A stretch of 64,000 nucleotides of DNA from Clostridia bacterium. Its GTDB lineage: Bacteria > Bacillota > Clostridia > Oscillospirales > Acutalibacteraceae. Position numbers and translations under genes: made by a program. The DNA lies in assembly GCA_017435385.1 (NCBI GenBank), contig JAFSFB010000004.1:124001-188000 (forward strand). Reading direction: 5' to 3'. The first letter of the stretch is position 1; each line of letters opens with the position of its first letter. Below, in pieces: positions 42,386 to 50,770 of the stretch. The notes under the pieces were generated by a model, which was not told the DNA's origin, did no database searches, and saw nothing but the letters and a program-made list of their open reading frames with translations.

Positions 42386-42807
42386 GAGGAAAGGAAACGG
42401 AGATCAAAGAGTTTCAAAAATTCCGAAGCTCATAAGGCTCAGAAAAAAGACAGCCAAAATCTTGAAGTATGACCGGAATAACATTACTTCGGAAGGTTTG
42501 ATCTTTCTTTATCCGAACCCCTCTTGACCATATATCTCATCAGTCAAAGGTCAAAAAATGTCATTGAAAATGAAAGAAAGGCGGCGATACCGATGTACTC
42601 ATCAGCTTCATCGCTCACAGCCGCAGAAACCGAATCCTGAATCAAGCGGATTTTTGAAGGTGAACTCAGAAAAATCAACTGTAATGATCCTTTCAAGCCG
42701 CAATTACAACAGATTTTGTTGATTGATCCGGAAAAGCGGCTGTGAGCGGAAAACTTACAATTTAATATGAATTAACAGGACTGCGTCGAGAAGCGCAGTC
42801 TTTTTTT
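42386..42807 (+). ncRNA. Probable structured non-coding RNA of about 420 nt, family not recognised
   Basis: An independent unit between a near-consensus promoter and an intrinsic terminator, with no plausible long ORF. Helices visible: AGATCAAA (42401-42408) with TTTGATCT (42497-42504); TTCCGAAG (42421-42428) with CTTCGGAA (42487-42494); TTGACC (42524-42529) with GGTCAA (42549-42554); a perfect 13-bp long-range helix 42612-42624 with 42736-42748 (CGCTCACAGCCGC/GCGGCTGTGAGCG). Inside the last, 640-645 pairs 719-724 and 630-632 pairs 729-731 (offsets from 42000), and GCGG at 42646 pairs CCGC at 42698 with TTGAA/TTCAA beyond. I looked for RNase P, tmRNA, SRP, T-box and common riboswitch signatures and saw none; 6S RNA cannot be excluded but is usually half this length. 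It is not fused to recJ, which has its own promoter. Start and fold are predicted, not measured. Confidence 0.6.
42779..42807 (+). terminator. Intrinsic terminator of the structured RNA unit
   Basis: Stem GACTGCG/CGCAGTC with an eight-base loop (42779-42800), then seven T residues (42801-42807). Confidence 0.92.
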
Positions 42808-42870
42808 GCGTTTCCGTTTATTTTCACAAATCGGTGCAATTCCATAATTTTCTTTTTATTATATTTTTTA

Positions 42871-42899
42871 TTGAAATATTTTTCTTTAAGTGATATACT
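42871..42899 (+). promoter_or_regulatory. SigA-type promoter for the recJ-rel operon
   Basis: TTGAAA (42871-42876), 17-base spacer, TATACT (42894-42899), 28 bases before the recJ start. Confidence 0.8.
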
Positions 42900-42927
42900 A
42901 AGAAGATATTGAAAGGAATGATAACCT

Positions 42928-44964
42928 GTGAAACGAAAGAAATGGGTCGTTGCGAGAAGCGACAAGGACTTTGCCGTGCAGATTTCTCAGCAGCTCGGCG
43001 TTGACCCCTTTGCCGCCTTGCTTGTAACATCCAGAGGTTTTGAAAATATAGATGACATTGATGCTTTTTTTGATTCGGATGCACCCTTATCGCTCGATCC
43101 TTTTTCGATAAAGGATATGGATAAGGCGGCGGAAAGGATAAACAGAGCCATTGATGACGGTGAATTTATCTGCGTTTTCGGTGATTACGATGCCGACGGC
43201 GTAACGGCAACTGCTCTGCTTTTTTCATATCTTGAAGCAAGAGGCGCAAATGCAATCCGATATATACCCGACAGAGTTACCGAGGGCTACGGACTGAATG
43301 CGGGAGCCGTTGAGGAGCTTGCCGACAGGGGAGTCAGCCTCATCGTTACTGTCGATAACGGCGTTTCCGCAATTGAAGAAGCCAAGCGAGCCAAGGAGCT
43401 CGGAATATCGCTGATAGTCACGGACCATCATAAGGTCGGAGAAATTCTTCCCGATGCGGAAGCGGTCGTTGACCCTCACAGAGAGGACTGCCCCAGCTCT
43501 TTCAAGGAGATGAGCGGTGTCGGAGTTGCATTCAAGCTTGTCTGCGCTCTCGAGGGCGGAGCCGACGATATGCTCATTGAAGAATACGGCGATCTCGTTG
43601 CACTTGGTACTATCGGTGATGTTGTGACCCTTACGGGCGAAAACCGCATAATGGTCCGCCGTGGACTCCGCCTTATCAACGATGACCCAAGACCGGGTAT
43701 TGCCGCTCTGATGAATGCGGCGGGAGTCGGCGACAAGGTTTTCAATGCATCCTCGGCTGCTTTTACCGTCTGCCCGAGAATCAATGCGGCAGGCAGAATG
43801 GGCTCGGCTCATAAGGCTCTCGACCTTCTCCTCTGCGAAGATGCTGAAGAAGCGGCGGCTCTTGCCGATGAGATCAATTCAATGAATTCTCTCCGTCAGA
43901 AAACGGAAACCGATATATTTGCAAGTGCGGTGTCGATGCTTAACGATAACCCCGAGATGATGAACGATAAGATTATCGTTGTCAGCGGAGAGGGCTGGCA
44001 TCAGGGCGTTATCGGAATAGTTGCCGCAAGAATAACCGAAAGATTCGGCAGACCGTGCATCGTTATTTCGTGCGACGGAGAAACGGCAAAGGGCTCGTGC
44101 AGAAGCGTTGAGGGCTTCTCGATTTACGATGCTATCGAGGCTGTTTCGGACTGCCTTGAGCATTTCGGCGGTCATACTCTTGCCGCAGGCATAGGTATCC
44201 GCTCATCCCGTATTGCCGAATTCAGAAAAAGAATCAACGAATATGCGGCAGGCATTGAAATGCCTTTTGCTCTGCAGAAGATCGACTGCAGGCTTCTCCC
44301 GTCATCCGTCAATCTCGAGCTTCTTTCATCTCTCTCTCTTCTTGAACCCTTCGGCTCGGGCAATCAGCAGCCGAGCTTCGGTCTTTTCGGAGTGAGGATC
44401 GAGGATGTTTCGGGATTATCCGAGGGAAAGCATGTCCGCATGAACATTTCAAAAAACGGCACGAGGATCGGAGTTGTTTATTTCGGAATGCCCGAAAAGC
44501 GTTTCCCGTTCGGCAGGGGCGATATCGTTGACCTTGCCGTTAATCTTGACAGAAATGTTTATAACGGAGAAGAGCGTATCTCGGTTATAGTCAAAGGTAT
44601 CAGACCTTCTCTGACCGACGAGGAAAAGGTTCTTTCTTCGATCAGCCTTTACGAAAAATTTGCAAGAGGCGAAAAGCTGACTCCCGAGCAGGCACGCAGG
44701 CTTTTGCCCGAAAGAGAGCTCGAGGTTGCTGTTTTCAAGAGCATCAAAAATAAGCCTCTTACCGATAATTACTGTGAAATGCTTTGTGTCCGTCTTGGCG
44801 ATGACGGCTCAAAGCTTGCGGCAATAACCGCAGTTGTTGAAATCATGCTCGACATGGGCATTCTTGCTCTTGACGGTGAAAACTCCGTCTATGTTCCTCA
44901 GAATCCTCCCAAGGTCAATCTTGAGGATTCCGCAATTATGAAAAGAATTAAAAGCTTTATTTGA
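42928..44964 (+). CDS. recJ: Single-stranded-DNA-specific exonuclease RecJ
   Basis: A 678-residue 5'-3' nuclease acting in recombination and repair. The DHH-domain motifs are FGDYDADGVTATALL, TVDNGVSAIEE, VTDHHKVGE and the DHHA1 region GGHTLAAGIGIR; the OB-like domain follows. The start is GTG, set by AAAGGAATGAT. It opens a long plus-strand operon; in Bacillus recJ is followed by apt and rel, but apt is absent here. Confidence 0.95.
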   Translation: MKRKKWVVARSDKDFAVQISQQLGVDPFAALLVTSRGFENIDDIDAFFDSDAPLSLDPFSIKDMDKAAERINRAIDDGEFICVFGDYDADGVTATALLFSYLEARGANAIRYIPDRVTEGYGLNAGAVEELADRGVSLIVTVDNGVSAIEEAKRAKELGISLIVTDHHKVGEILPDAEAVVDPHREDCPSSFKEMSGVGVAFKLVCALEGGADDMLIEEYGDLVALGTIGDVVTLTGENRIMVRRGLRLINDDPRPGIAALMNAAGVGDKVFNASSAAFTVCPRINAAGRMGSAHKALDLLLCEDAEEAAALADEINSMNSLRQKTETDIFASAVSMLNDNPEMMNDKIIVVSGEGWHQGVIGIVAARITERFGRPCIVISCDGETAKGSCRSVEGFSIYDAIEAVSDCLEHFGGHTLAAGIGIRSSRIAEFRKRINEYAAGIEMPFALQKIDCRLLPSSVNLELLSSLSLLEPFGSGNQQPSFGLFGVRIEDVSGLSEGKHVRMNISKNGTRIGVVYFGMPEKRFPFGRGDIVDLAVNLDRNVYNGEERISVIVKGIRPSLTDEEKVLSSISLYEKFARGEKLTPEQARRLLPERELEVAVFKSIKNKPLTDNYCEMLCVRLGDDGSKLAAITAVVEIMLDMGILALDGENSVYVPQNPPKVNLEDSAIMKRIKSFI

Positions 44965-44984
44965 TTTGGCAGGTGACCGCTTAT

Positions 44985-47189
44985 ATGAATGGAATCAATG
45001 TTCCGACCGTTTACAATTCACCCGAAGAATGCTTTGAGGCTCTTCTCGAAAGGATCTCAAGATCCTATACCGAGGAGGAGATCTCCCTTGTCAGAAAGGC
45101 ATATGAAACCGCTTCCGAGGCCCATGCCGAGCAGAAGCGTCTTTCGGGCGAGCCGTATATCATGCATCCGCTGAATGTTGCGCTCATTCTCTCAAAGCTC
45201 GGCATGGACGATGCATCGGTTATCGCCGCAATTCTCCATGACACGGTCGAGGATACCAAGATGACATATAACGATGTCAAGGCTGCTTTCGGTCAGACCG
45301 TAGCCGACCTTGTTGAGGGCGTAACCAAAATCGGCAAGGTGCCTCTTCAGACAAAGGAAGAGCAGCAGGCGGAGAATATCCGCAAAATGCTTCTCGCCAT
45401 GTCGAGGGATATAAGAGTTATCATCATCAAGCTTGCCGACAGACTCCATAACATGAGAACGCTCATGTTCAAGCCCGAACAACGGCGCAGGGAAATTGCG
45501 CTCGAAACGATTGAGATTTATGCCCCGATCGCTCACCGACTCGGTATCCGACCCATCAAGGAGGAGCTTGAGGACCTTTCGATCAGCTATCTTGACCCCG
45601 TTGCTTATCATGAGATCGAAGAAAACCTTGAGGCTCAGAGCCGTTCGAGAAACGAATATCTTGCCGATATCAAAACGAGGATAGAGGACAGGATCCATTC
45701 TCTCGTTTCCGGTGCGCAGGTAAGCGGAAGAATCAAATCCGTTCACGGCATATACCGCAAGATGTATATGCGCAACAAGAATTTTGATGAGATCTATGAT
45801 ATCTATGCCGTCAGAATAATCGTTGAGTCGGTCATTGACTGCTATAACTGTCTTGGCGTTATTCACGATATGTTCAAGCCCATTCCGGGCAGATTCAAGG
45901 ATTATATCTCAACCCCCAAGCCGAATATGTATCAGTCGCTCCATACGACCGTTCTCGGCAAGGAGGGCATTCCGTTCGAGGTTCAGATAAGAACATGGGA
46001 TATGCACCATACCGCCGAATACGGTATTGCGGCTCACTGGAAATATAAGCTCGGCGTCAACGGAACCCAGAAGTTTGAGGAGCGTCTTGCATGGATAAGA
46101 CAGCTTCTTGAAAGCCAGAGCGAGAGCGAAAATGTTGAAGATATCGTTTCGACGATCAAGAGCGATCTTGTTCCCGAAGAGGTGTTTGTTTTCACTCCCA
46201 AGGGAGATGTTTTCAACCTTCCCATGGGTGCAACCGTCATAGACTTTGCCTATGCGATCCATTCCGCCGTCGGCAACAAAATGGTCGGCGCAAAGGTTGA
46301 CGGAAGGATCGTTCCGCTTGACTATAATGTCAAAACGGGTGAGATCGTCGAGGTTCTGACCTCGTCTGCACAGGGCAAGGGACCGAGCCGTGACTGGCTG
46401 AAGATAGTCAAGACCAGTCAGGCGAGAGCGAAGATCAGACAGTGGTATAAAAAAGAACGCAGGGATGAGAATATTGCCGAGGGCAGAGCCGAGGTCGAGA
46501 AGGAGTTCAGAAGAAACTTCATCAGGCTTTCGGATTCCGAGTTCGATGAGTTCATCGAAAAAATTGCGGAGCGTCAGCACTGCAAAACGGTCGACGATTT
46601 CTATGCCGCTATCGGTTACGGCGGAATTTCGCTCATGCGAATGATGCCGAAGATCAAGGAAGACTATGCGAAGCTCATCAAAACCGATGAGCCCGTTGTT
46701 ACGATAACGCCTGCCAAGAAGAAGACGAAGAGCAAGGAGGGCGTTGTTGTCGAAGGAATCGACAACTGCCTTATCAAGTTCTCACGCTGCTGCAATCCGC
46801 TTCCCGGCGACGATATTATCGGCTTTATAACGAGGGGACACGGCGTTTCGATCCATACCCGTAACTGCACCAATGTTCCCGAGGATATCTCAAAGGCGGG
46901 TGAGCCCGAGAGATGGATAACGGCATACTGGGATTCAAATATCAAGGAAGAGTTCAAGTGTACTCTCAACATTCATTGTCTTAACCGCATCGGTCTGCTT
47001 GCGGATGTTTCGAGCCTTCTCGCCAATATGCATATCATGATAAACGATATCAGCACGAGAAACACGAAGGACGGCAGAGCGAATATCATGGTCACCGTTT
47101 CGGTCAACGGCGTTGAGCACCTGAATGCTCTCGTCGCAAAGATGTCAAAGGTCACAGGAGTGCTGAGCATCGAGAGAAGCGGTATATAA
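44985..47189 (+). CDS. relA: Bifunctional (p)ppGpp synthetase/hydrolase Rel
   Basis: A 734-residue stringent-response enzyme. The HD hydrolase domain has AAILHDTVEDTKMTY (residues about 75-90); the synthetase has PGRFKDYISTPKPNMYQSLHTT, with the RFKD form found in bifunctional Rel enzymes rather than the EFDD form of monofunctional RelA. TGS (VFTPKGDVFNLPMG) and a C-terminal ACT domain follow. ATG 44985 fits AGGTGA; the upstream in-frame stretch from 44961 overlaps the recJ end. It controls growth and, probably, sporulation entry in this lineage. Confidence 0.96.
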   Translation: MNGINVPTVYNSPEECFEALLERISRSYTEEEISLVRKAYETASEAHAEQKRLSGEPYIMHPLNVALILSKLGMDDASVIAAILHDTVEDTKMTYNDVKAAFGQTVADLVEGVTKIGKVPLQTKEEQQAENIRKMLLAMSRDIRVIIIKLADRLHNMRTLMFKPEQRRREIALETIEIYAPIAHRLGIRPIKEELEDLSISYLDPVAYHEIEENLEAQSRSRNEYLADIKTRIEDRIHSLVSGAQVSGRIKSVHGIYRKMYMRNKNFDEIYDIYAVRIIVESVIDCYNCLGVIHDMFKPIPGRFKDYISTPKPNMYQSLHTTVLGKEGIPFEVQIRTWDMHHTAEYGIAAHWKYKLGVNGTQKFEERLAWIRQLLESQSESENVEDIVSTIKSDLVPEEVFVFTPKGDVFNLPMGATVIDFAYAIHSAVGNKMVGAKVDGRIVPLDYNVKTGEIVEVLTSSAQGKGPSRDWLKIVKTSQARAKIRQWYKKERRDENIAEGRAEVEKEFRRNFIRLSDSEFDEFIEKIAERQHCKTVDDFYAAIGYGGISLMRMMPKIKEDYAKLIKTDEPVVTITPAKKKTKSKEGVVVEGIDNCLIKFSRCCNPLPGDDIIGFITRGHGVSIHTRNCTNVPEDISKAGEPERWITAYWDSNIKEEFKCTLNIHCLNRIGLLADVSSLLANMHIMINDISTRNTKDGRANIMVTVSVNGVEHLNALVAKMSKVTGVLSIERSGI

Positions 47190-47202
47190 CGGAGAAATAA
47201 TT

Positions 47203-47664
47203 ATGCGTGCTGTAATACAAAGAGTCAAAAACTCGTCCGTCAGCGTTGACGGCGAGATCAAAGGAAAAATCGGCAAGGGCTTCAATGTTCTTCTCGGTGT
47301 CATGAACGGCGATACCGATGCCGAGGCGGAGCTTCTTGCTTCTAAAATTTCAAAGCTTCGTGTTTTTGAGGACGAAAACGGAAAGATGAACAAGGGCATT
47401 CTTGACATCGGCGGAGAGATACTCGTTATTTCTCAGTTCACCCTCTGCGCCGATATCAAAAAGGGTAACAGACCTTCGTTCACCGATTCCGCTGCGCCCG
47501 ACGAAGCGGACAGGCTTTACCGTTATTTCTGTGAATGCCTGAAAGAAAACGGTGTTTCCAAGGTCGGAACGGGAGTATTTGCGGCTGAAATGCTTGTTGA
47601 AATCAGCAACGACGGTCCCGTTACAATAGTTATGGATACGGACATCTGGAATAAAAGAGGATAA
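47203..47664 (+). CDS. dtd: D-aminoacyl-tRNA deacylase
   Basis: A 153-residue homodimeric enzyme that clears D-amino acids and glycine from mischarged tRNA. MRAVIQRVKNSSVSVDG, the catalytic-site segment ISQFTLCAD, and NDGPVTIVMDT at the end are the two cross-subunit motifs (SQFTL and NxGPVT) of Dtd. GGAGAAA precedes ATG. It follows rel by 13 bases, a pairing conserved in Firmicutes. Confidence 0.97.
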   Translation: MRAVIQRVKNSSVSVDGEIKGKIGKGFNVLLGVMNGDTDAEAELLASKISKLRVFEDENGKMNKGILDIGGEILVISQFTLCADIKKGNRPSFTDSAAPDEADRLYRYFCECLKENGVSKVGTGVFAAEMLVEISNDGPVTIVMDTDIWNKRG

Positions 47665-47667
47665 AAC

Positions 47668-48312
47668 ATGAAGATTACCAAAGTTGACCTCGGTCATGAA
47701 ATATTTGCCAACTGCTATGTTCTTGTCGATGAAAAATCGGGGGAGTCAGCAATTGTCGACCCCGCTTACTACAACGCTGAGATAGCGGAAAAATTCAAAG
47801 AAGCAGGGGCGGAGAAGCCGAAATACATTCTCCTTACCCACGGTCATTTTGACCATATTTTCGGCGTTCACGGTCTGAAAGAAGCGAGCGGCGCAAAGGT
47901 CGTTATCCACGATGCGGACGCCGAATTTCTTCACGATCCGTGGAAAAGTCTTGCCCAAAACAATTTCCCCGAGCCTCAGCTTCCCGTTGTTGCGGATATA
48001 ACCGTCGAAGACGGCTCTGAGCTCATGCTCGGAGAAGAGAAGATAAAGGTTCTGAGCGCCCCCGGTCACACCATGGGAAGCGTATGCTATATCCTTGAAA
48101 ATGACCGTGTCATGCTCAGCGGCGACACTCTTTTCTGCATGACCGCAGGCAGAACCGATCTTTACGGCGGTAATGAAGAAATGATGATCGCATCGCTGAA
48201 GAGGCTGATCGCTCTTGACGGCGATTACAGAGTGCTTCCCGGTCATAACCGTGAAACAACTCTCGAAAGAGAAAGAACCCGTAACTGGTATATCAGAAGG
48301 ATGGTAAGATAA
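47668..48312 (+). CDS. MBL-fold metallo-hydrolase (glyoxalase II-like)
   Basis: A 214-residue metallo-beta-lactamase-fold hydrolase with the metal motif LLTHGHFDHIFG, followed by APGHTMGSV and LSGDTLF; PGHNRETTLERE near the end is the last metal motif. It may act on thioesters such as S-lactoylglutathione-like compounds or other substrates; glutathione use in this lineage is doubtful, so the substrate is open. AGAGGAT before ATG. It lies three bases after dtd, and hemZ begins immediately at its stop. Confidence 0.9.
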   Translation: MKITKVDLGHEIFANCYVLVDEKSGESAIVDPAYYNAEIAEKFKEAGAEKPKYILLTHGHFDHIFGVHGLKEASGAKVVIHDADAEFLHDPWKSLAQNNFPEPQLPVVADITVEDGSELMLGEEKIKVLSAPGHTMGSVCYILENDRVMLSGDTLFCMTAGRTDLYGGNEEMMIASLKRLIALDGDYRVLPGHNRETTLERERTRNWYIRRMVR

Positions 48313-49782
48313 GTGATATTAAGGATTTTCGGGCACGATTTTCATTACGAATGCGAAAATCTGTGCAGGGTCTATTTCCCGAACGAAAAAATTAATATAG
48401 TCTATGATGAAAGCGGAGAGGACCCGAAGGAGGTCGTCACCCGATGCTTGCCCGTTGACGGTGGAAATAATATTTATGTTTCCGTCACCGTTGACGGAGC
48501 GGAGAAATCTCTCGAGGCGCAGGTCCTTGCTCCCGAAAACGAGCTTCGTGATAAATCGGAGCTTAAAACCGCTCAGCTTATTTTTGCGGCGATGTCGGAG
48601 ATAACGGGCTATACTCCGCCTTGGGGAGTGCTCACGGGTGTGCGCCCATCAAAGCTCATGCTCAGGCTTATAGCCGATATGGGCGAAGAAGCGGCGATGA
48701 ACTATTTCCTCGGCAGTCTGCTCGTCAGCCCCGAAAAGGCTGAGCTTGCGAAAACCGTTGCAAGGGCAGAGGAGGAGATAGTCAATCTTTCGGACAAAAA
48801 ATCGTTCAGCCTCTATGTTTCGATTCCTTTTTGTCCGACCCGATGCAGCTATTGCTCTTTTGTTTCCCATTCGATAGCAAACGCCAATGCGAGAAAGCTT
48901 CTTCCCGACTATCTTGATAAGCTTGCGGAAGAGATAAGGCTTACGGGCTCGGCTGCCTCAGAGCTCGGACTCAGACTTGAAAGCGTATATTTCGGCGGAG
49001 GAACACCGGGCGTTCTTGAAGCTCCGCAGATGGACAGGCTTCTGAGTGAGATAGAGAACAGCTTCGATCTGTCAACCGTTCGTGAGTATACCGTTGAGGC
49101 AGGCAGACCCGATACGATAACGCCCGAAAAGCTCAGGGTTCTCAGGCTTCACGATGTCGGCAGAATCAGCATCAATCCGCAGACATTCAATCAGCGTACT
49201 CTTGAGCTTATTGGCAGAAATCACAGCGTTGAGCAGTCGCTGAAGGCTTATATGCTGGCGAAAACCTACGGCTTCAGAAGCATCAACATGGATCTCATCG
49301 CAGGTCTGCCCGAAGAAAGCTATGAGGATTTCGTTGCGAGCGTTGACACGGCGCTTGCGCTTTCTCCCGAGAACATAACCGTTCATACTCTCGCTCTCAA
49401 ACGCTCCTCGGAGCTTAACGCCTCGGGCGCAGGAGTTGCCGACGGAAACACGGCGAAGAGAATGCTTGAATATGCTTCGTCCGCTCTTTCGGGCAGGGGG
49501 TATGCTCCTTATTATATGTACAGGCAGAGCAAGTGCGTCGGAAACCTTGAAAATGTCGGCTGGTGCCTTGACGGACACGAATGCCTCTATAATGTTTTCA
49601 TGATGGAGGAATGCCATTCCGTTCTTGCCGTCGGCGCAGGTGCCGTCACGAAGCTGCGTGAACCCGACGGAACGAACATAGAGCGTATTTTTAATTATAA
49701 ATATCCTTATGAATATATATCGGGATTTGATAAAATTACAGAGCGTAAAAACGGAATAAAGAGCTTTTATTTGTCATACTAA
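48313..49782 (+). CDS. hemZ: HemZ-type radical-SAM coproporphyrinogen dehydrogenase-like enzyme
   Basis: A 489-residue radical-SAM protein. The radical cluster motif is SIPFCPTRCSYCSF; YFGGGTPG is the SAM-binding loop, and SINPQTFNQRTLELIGRNH and NMDLIAGLPEES are typical of HemN/HemZ/HemW relatives. The N-terminal region of about 160 residues distinguishes the HemZ group, which often lies in the same neighbourhood. True coproporphyrinogen oxidation is unproven for many HemZ proteins. It starts with GTG at the base after the previous stop; AAGGATGG upstream fits. Confidence 0.93.
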   Translation: MILRIFGHDFHYECENLCRVYFPNEKINIVYDESGEDPKEVVTRCLPVDGGNNIYVSVTVDGAEKSLEAQVLAPENELRDKSELKTAQLIFAAMSEITGYTPPWGVLTGVRPSKLMLRLIADMGEEAAMNYFLGSLLVSPEKAELAKTVARAEEEIVNLSDKKSFSLYVSIPFCPTRCSYCSFVSHSIANANARKLLPDYLDKLAEEIRLTGSAASELGLRLESVYFGGGTPGVLEAPQMDRLLSEIENSFDLSTVREYTVEAGRPDTITPEKLRVLRLHDVGRISINPQTFNQRTLELIGRNHSVEQSLKAYMLAKTYGFRSINMDLIAGLPEESYEDFVASVDTALALSPENITVHTLALKRSSELNASGAGVADGNTAKRMLEYASSALSGRGYAPYYMYRQSKCVGNLENVGWCLDGHECLYNVFMMEECHSVLAVGAGAVTKLREPDGTNIERIFNYKYPYEYISGFDKITERKNGIKSFYLSY

Positions 49783-49817
49783 ATTTTATAGACTGCTGTT
49801 TGAAAAAGGTGATGAAT

Positions 49818-50744
49818 ATGAACTGCTCAGAAAAATATACCTTCAGCCGGATAAATAATCTTGCGCTGCAGCCCCGTGAATTTCTCGCATCTTGCTCCGG
49901 AAGCTATATGGATTCCGTCGGGGAAACCGCACGCAGGATATTCTCCGACGAAAGCAAAAAGATAATCACTCTTGCGGGACCGAGCTCGTCGGGAAAAACG
50001 ACGACGGCATCGCTTCTTTCGAGGTCGATCGGGAAGCTCGGCGCAAAGGCATTCACGGTTTCGCTTGATGATTTCTATTATTCTCACAGCGAGAACAAAT
50101 ATCCGCTCGGCGAAAACGGCGAGCCCGATTACGAGAGCGTTTATGCTCTTGATATCGATAGGCTTCACCGCTGCTTCGGAGAGCTTGCCGAAAAAGGAGA
50201 AAGCGTTTTTCCCGTTTTTGATTTCACAAAGGGAGAACGCATTGACGGAGCGAGAAAAATCGTTCTCGGCAAAAACGATATCATAATCGTCGAGGGGCTT
50301 CATGCTCTCAACCCCGTAATAACAGAAAACCTGAAAAAAGAAAACATTTTTGAAATATATGTCAGCGTTTCTTCAAGAGTTTATGAGAATGACGGAAGCG
50401 TTCTTCTCTCCAAAAGGGATCTCAGATTTATCCGCCGCATGGTCAGGGACAATTCTTTCAGAGCAACTCCTCCCGAAAGGACCTTTGAGATATGGCAGAG
50501 CGTCATGAGGGGAGAGGACAAATATCTTTTCCCGTTCGAGGAGCTTGCGGATGTCAGACTCAATTCGTTTCATCCGTGTGAGCCCTGCGTGCTTGCCGCT
50601 CAGGCGATACCTCTGCTCAACGGAGTCGGAGGCGAATTTGCTTCAAAAGCGGCTTCTCTTGCTGAAAAGCTCAGTCTGTTCAGACGGATCGACAAATCTC
50701 TTTTGCCCGATGATTCTCTTCTCAGAGAGTTCACGGGAGCGTAA
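49818..50744 (+). CDS. Uridine kinase-like nucleoside kinase
   Basis: A 308-residue P-loop kinase of the phosphoribulokinase/uridine kinase family. The Walker A motif is LAGPSSSGKTTTAS; SLDDFYY is the nucleoside-site motif; DIIIVEGLHALNP is Walker B-like; RFIRRMVRDNSFRATPPERT is a lid region. The substrate is probably uridine or cytidine but not certain. Starts at 49800, 49812 and 49818 are possible; ATG 49818 has AAGGTGAT at the right distance. It lies between hemZ and the SpoVB-like flippase gene in one transcription direction. Confidence 0.85.
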   Translation: MNCSEKYTFSRINNLALQPREFLASCSGSYMDSVGETARRIFSDESKKIITLAGPSSSGKTTTASLLSRSIGKLGAKAFTVSLDDFYYSHSENKYPLGENGEPDYESVYALDIDRLHRCFGELAEKGESVFPVFDFTKGERIDGARKIVLGKNDIIIVEGLHALNPVITENLKKENIFEIYVSVSSRVYENDGSVLLSKRDLRFIRRMVRDNSFRATPPERTFEIWQSVMRGEDKYLFPFEELADVRLNSFHPCEPCVLAAQAIPLLNGVGGEFASKAASLAEKLSLFRRIDKSLLPDDSLLREFTGA

Positions 50745-50770
50745 GAATAATATAAAGGAGAGTGAGCCTT

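Noticed and set aside
42386..42500. RNase P RNA identity for the structured RNA because of GAGGAAAGG at its 5' end
   Set aside because: The other universally conserved RNase P segments, including the 3' P4 strand with ACAGAA-type sequence, are not seen, and GAGGAAAGG lies right at the predicted start instead of near position 60.
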